Below are positions 30,872 through 32,320 of a DNA stretch of 32,320 nt, piece after piece. A program made the position numbers and the translations under genes. The stretch is from a virus, in IMG/VR virus record IMGVR_UViG_3300029267_001409, positions 1 to 32,320 of that record. One strand, 5' to 3'. The notes beneath the pieces were generated by a model. It saw nothing but the letters and a program-made list of their open reading frames with translations, was not told where the DNA came from and made no database searches. Numbering within the stretch: the stretch's first letter is position 1; every line of letters starts with the position of its first letter.

Positions 30872-30903
30872 TAATAATTAGTTTTAGCTTAAAAGGAGAT
30901 ATT

Positions 30904-32320
30904 ATGCCTACAGGTAAAAGAAAGCCTAGAAGAGTTACTGGTCAAGAACCGCTCTCTTATATGGGTGTAGAGGCTACGACGCCTCCTCAGGTTATAACTA
31001 GTGGTAGAGATGATCCTACTGTTAACAATTACAATTTTGATTTGGGTACTATCTGGATTAATTGGTCAACAAATGATGCTTTTATCTTAGTTAATATTGA
31101 GGCCAATGTTGCTGAATGGGTGAAGATAAACAATCAGGATTTAACAGTAAATGGTAATACTGGGAGTGCTGTTTCTGTTGATGATGTTATTTACATTGTT
31201 GGTTCTGGTGTTTTAGAAACTTCTGGTACAGGGTCTACGTTGACCATAGAGCATACTTCGGCGTCTGATGGTCAGTTAATCATTGGTGAATTGGGAGGTG
31301 ATCCTGCGTGGGGTAATTTGACGTCCTCTGGTGGAACTATGGATATAACAGAGGGTCCAGGAACCTTAAACATAGATATTAAGAGTGGTTTTTTAGGGGC
31401 TCAGGATTTTGCTACTGATTCTGGTACGGCTACTATTACGGGTAATACTATTACAATAGCTGGTGGTACTAATATCAACACTGCTGGAGCTGGTAGTACT
31501 GTTACTATTAATCTTGATAATGATGTTGTATTGGCGGGTAATTTGACTGCTGTTGATGCTGATTTCACTAACTTACAGGTTACCTCTTTGGGTACTGGTT
31601 TTCTTGAGTCGGATGCTTCAGGTAATGTATCTAATTCTGAGGGTACTGATGGTCAGTTGATTATAGGGGCGACAGGTGCAGCCGCAGCGTGGGCTAATTT
31701 GACGTCGACTGGTGGCACTATGCAGATTACTGGTGGTGCTAATACTTTGAATATTGAGTCTATTGCTGGTTTAGCGTCTCCTTATATATATACCTATGCG
31801 GATTGGGGTGGAGGAGGACCTGTTAACCCAGTAACCGACACTTCTGAGGATGGAACGACTGTTTTGATGACTAAGGGGACAGGTGTTCAGTCTTCCACTA
31901 CTGCTTTGCCTGGGAGTTGGGTAAGTGAAGGCGTCATAGGTACTGGTGGAAATAATTTATCAGGGGTTCACATAGCGTCTGGAGGTGCAACAGTATGTGT
32001 GGCAAGTCAAAATGGTGCTGCTCCAGGTAACTTTACGATAATACATGCTACGTCTCCTACTGGAACATATACGTCATACAGTATTGTAGGGGGTACAACA
32101 GATACATTCACTTCTGTATCGCATGATGGTACTTATTGGGTTATTACCGGAACAAATGGAGCCACAAATGGTGTATATCATGCTACTGATCCTACTGGTG
32201 CATGGACTTTTAATAGTAGTGGATTGACGTCTCAACCTTTAAATGATTGTGCTTTTGGTAATAATACATGGGTTGTTGTTGGGGATAACGGAAAAATAGC
32301 CTATCAACTTACTGATCCTA
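30904..32320 (+). CDS. Large fibre with propeller-like C-terminal part, cut by the right edge
   Basis: ATG 30904 follows AAAAGGAGATATT. The frame stays open for 472 codons to the window end. Residues about 46-75 (LGTIWINWSTNDAFILVNIE and on) match the N-terminal docking part of the 21855 fibre. A Gly/Thr/Asn-rich fibre part follows with GDPAWGNLTSSGGTM and ITIAGGTNINTAGAG units. From about residue 293 the style changes to propeller-type repeats (HDGTYWVITGTNGA, HATDPTGAWTFNSSG, GNNTWVVVGDNGKI), clearly akin to the 29963-30871 protein. It appears to be a fibre whose tip is a propeller. Confidence 0.75.
   Translation, partial: MPTGKRKPRRVTGQEPLSYMGVEATTPPQVITSGRDDPTVNNYNFDLGTIWINWSTNDAFILVNIEANVAEWVKINNQDLTVNGNTGSAVSVDDVIYIVGSGVLETSGTGSTLTIEHTSASDGQLIIGELGGDPAWGNLTSSGGTMDITEGPGTLNIDIKSGFLGAQDFATDSGTATITGNTITIAGGTNINTAGAGSTVTINLDNDVVLAGNLTAVDADFTNLQVTSLGTGFLESDASGNVSNSEGTDGQLIIGATGAAAAWANLTSTGGTMQITGGANTLNIESIAGLASPYIYTYADWGGGGPVNPVTDTSEDGTTVLMTKGTGVQSSTTALPGSWVSEGVIGTGGNNLSGVHIASGGATVCVASQNGAAPGNFTIIHATSPTGTYTSYSIVGGTTDTFTSVSHDGTYWVITGTNGATNGVYHATDPTGAWTFNSSGLTSQPLNDCAFGNNTWVVVGDNGKIAYQLTDP

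Noticed and set aside
25288-32320. Diversity-generating retroelement acting on fibre genes
   Set aside because: No reverse transcriptase, template repeat or adenine-biased variable end is visible in the window.

Overview
The window is a stretch of a tailed double-stranded DNA phage (or prophage) with low to moderate GC and the standard code. It carries the packaging and virion-building half of a short-tailed (podovirus-like) genome. The recognisable genes are a large terminase with an ATPase and a nuclease half, a P22-type portal, a coiled-coil scaffold, an N4-gp56-type major capsid protein, a head-to-tail adaptor, a nozzle-like protein, ejection-type internal proteins and a cluster of very large fibre or spike proteins. 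I see no replication gene, integrase, recognisable endolysin, tRNA, rRNA, CRISPR array or insertion sequence. Both edges cut through genes. The host is probably a Gram-negative bacterium, because several phage proteins carry Sec signal peptides or lipoprotein-like leaders. Their style (MKKL leader, Q/P-rich or Arg-rich mature part) reminds me of proteins from intracellular bacteria such as Dependentiae, but this is only an impression.

Layout. 1-2475: small rightward genes, including a likely small terminase and two membrane/coiled-coil proteins; the strand composition of the coding strand flips inside this block. 2476-6466: large terminase, two small membrane-associated proteins, portal. 6587-8702: small, mostly very basic proteins, a conserved 166-residue protein and the scaffold. 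8703-8963: a compact control region (terminator, promoter, three short repeats, hairpin) in front of the capsid gene. 8964-17811: capsid, decoration-like protein, adaptor, a hidden 39-residue membrane protein, fibre-like protein, nozzle, and ejection-type proteins.

17815-21677 is an island on the opposite strand that interrupts the virion genes. It holds three leftward transcription units. The first encodes an exported or membrane protein, an unknown protein and an HNH endonuclease fused to a ribbon-helix-helix domain. The second is a tightly packed operon of five proteins, all with N-terminal signal peptides. The third is a single membrane/coiled-coil protein. The first two units begin at two near-identical promoters carrying an operator-like dyad.

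21855-32320 returns to the rightward strand with fibre genes: a protein with exact 98-residue repeats, two copies of a small beta-rich protein, two tandem paralogous pectin-lyase-like fibres whose genes overlap by 61 bases, a seven-bladed beta-propeller protein, and an unfinished fibre that itself ends in propeller repeats.

The most interesting part is the leftward island: a coordinated set of small exported proteins, some sharing a 13-residue motif with a lipoprotein-like gene next to the terminase, with its own promoter pair and a candidate regulator. I infer a phage moron or lysogenic-conversion locus acting on the cell envelope or beyond it.
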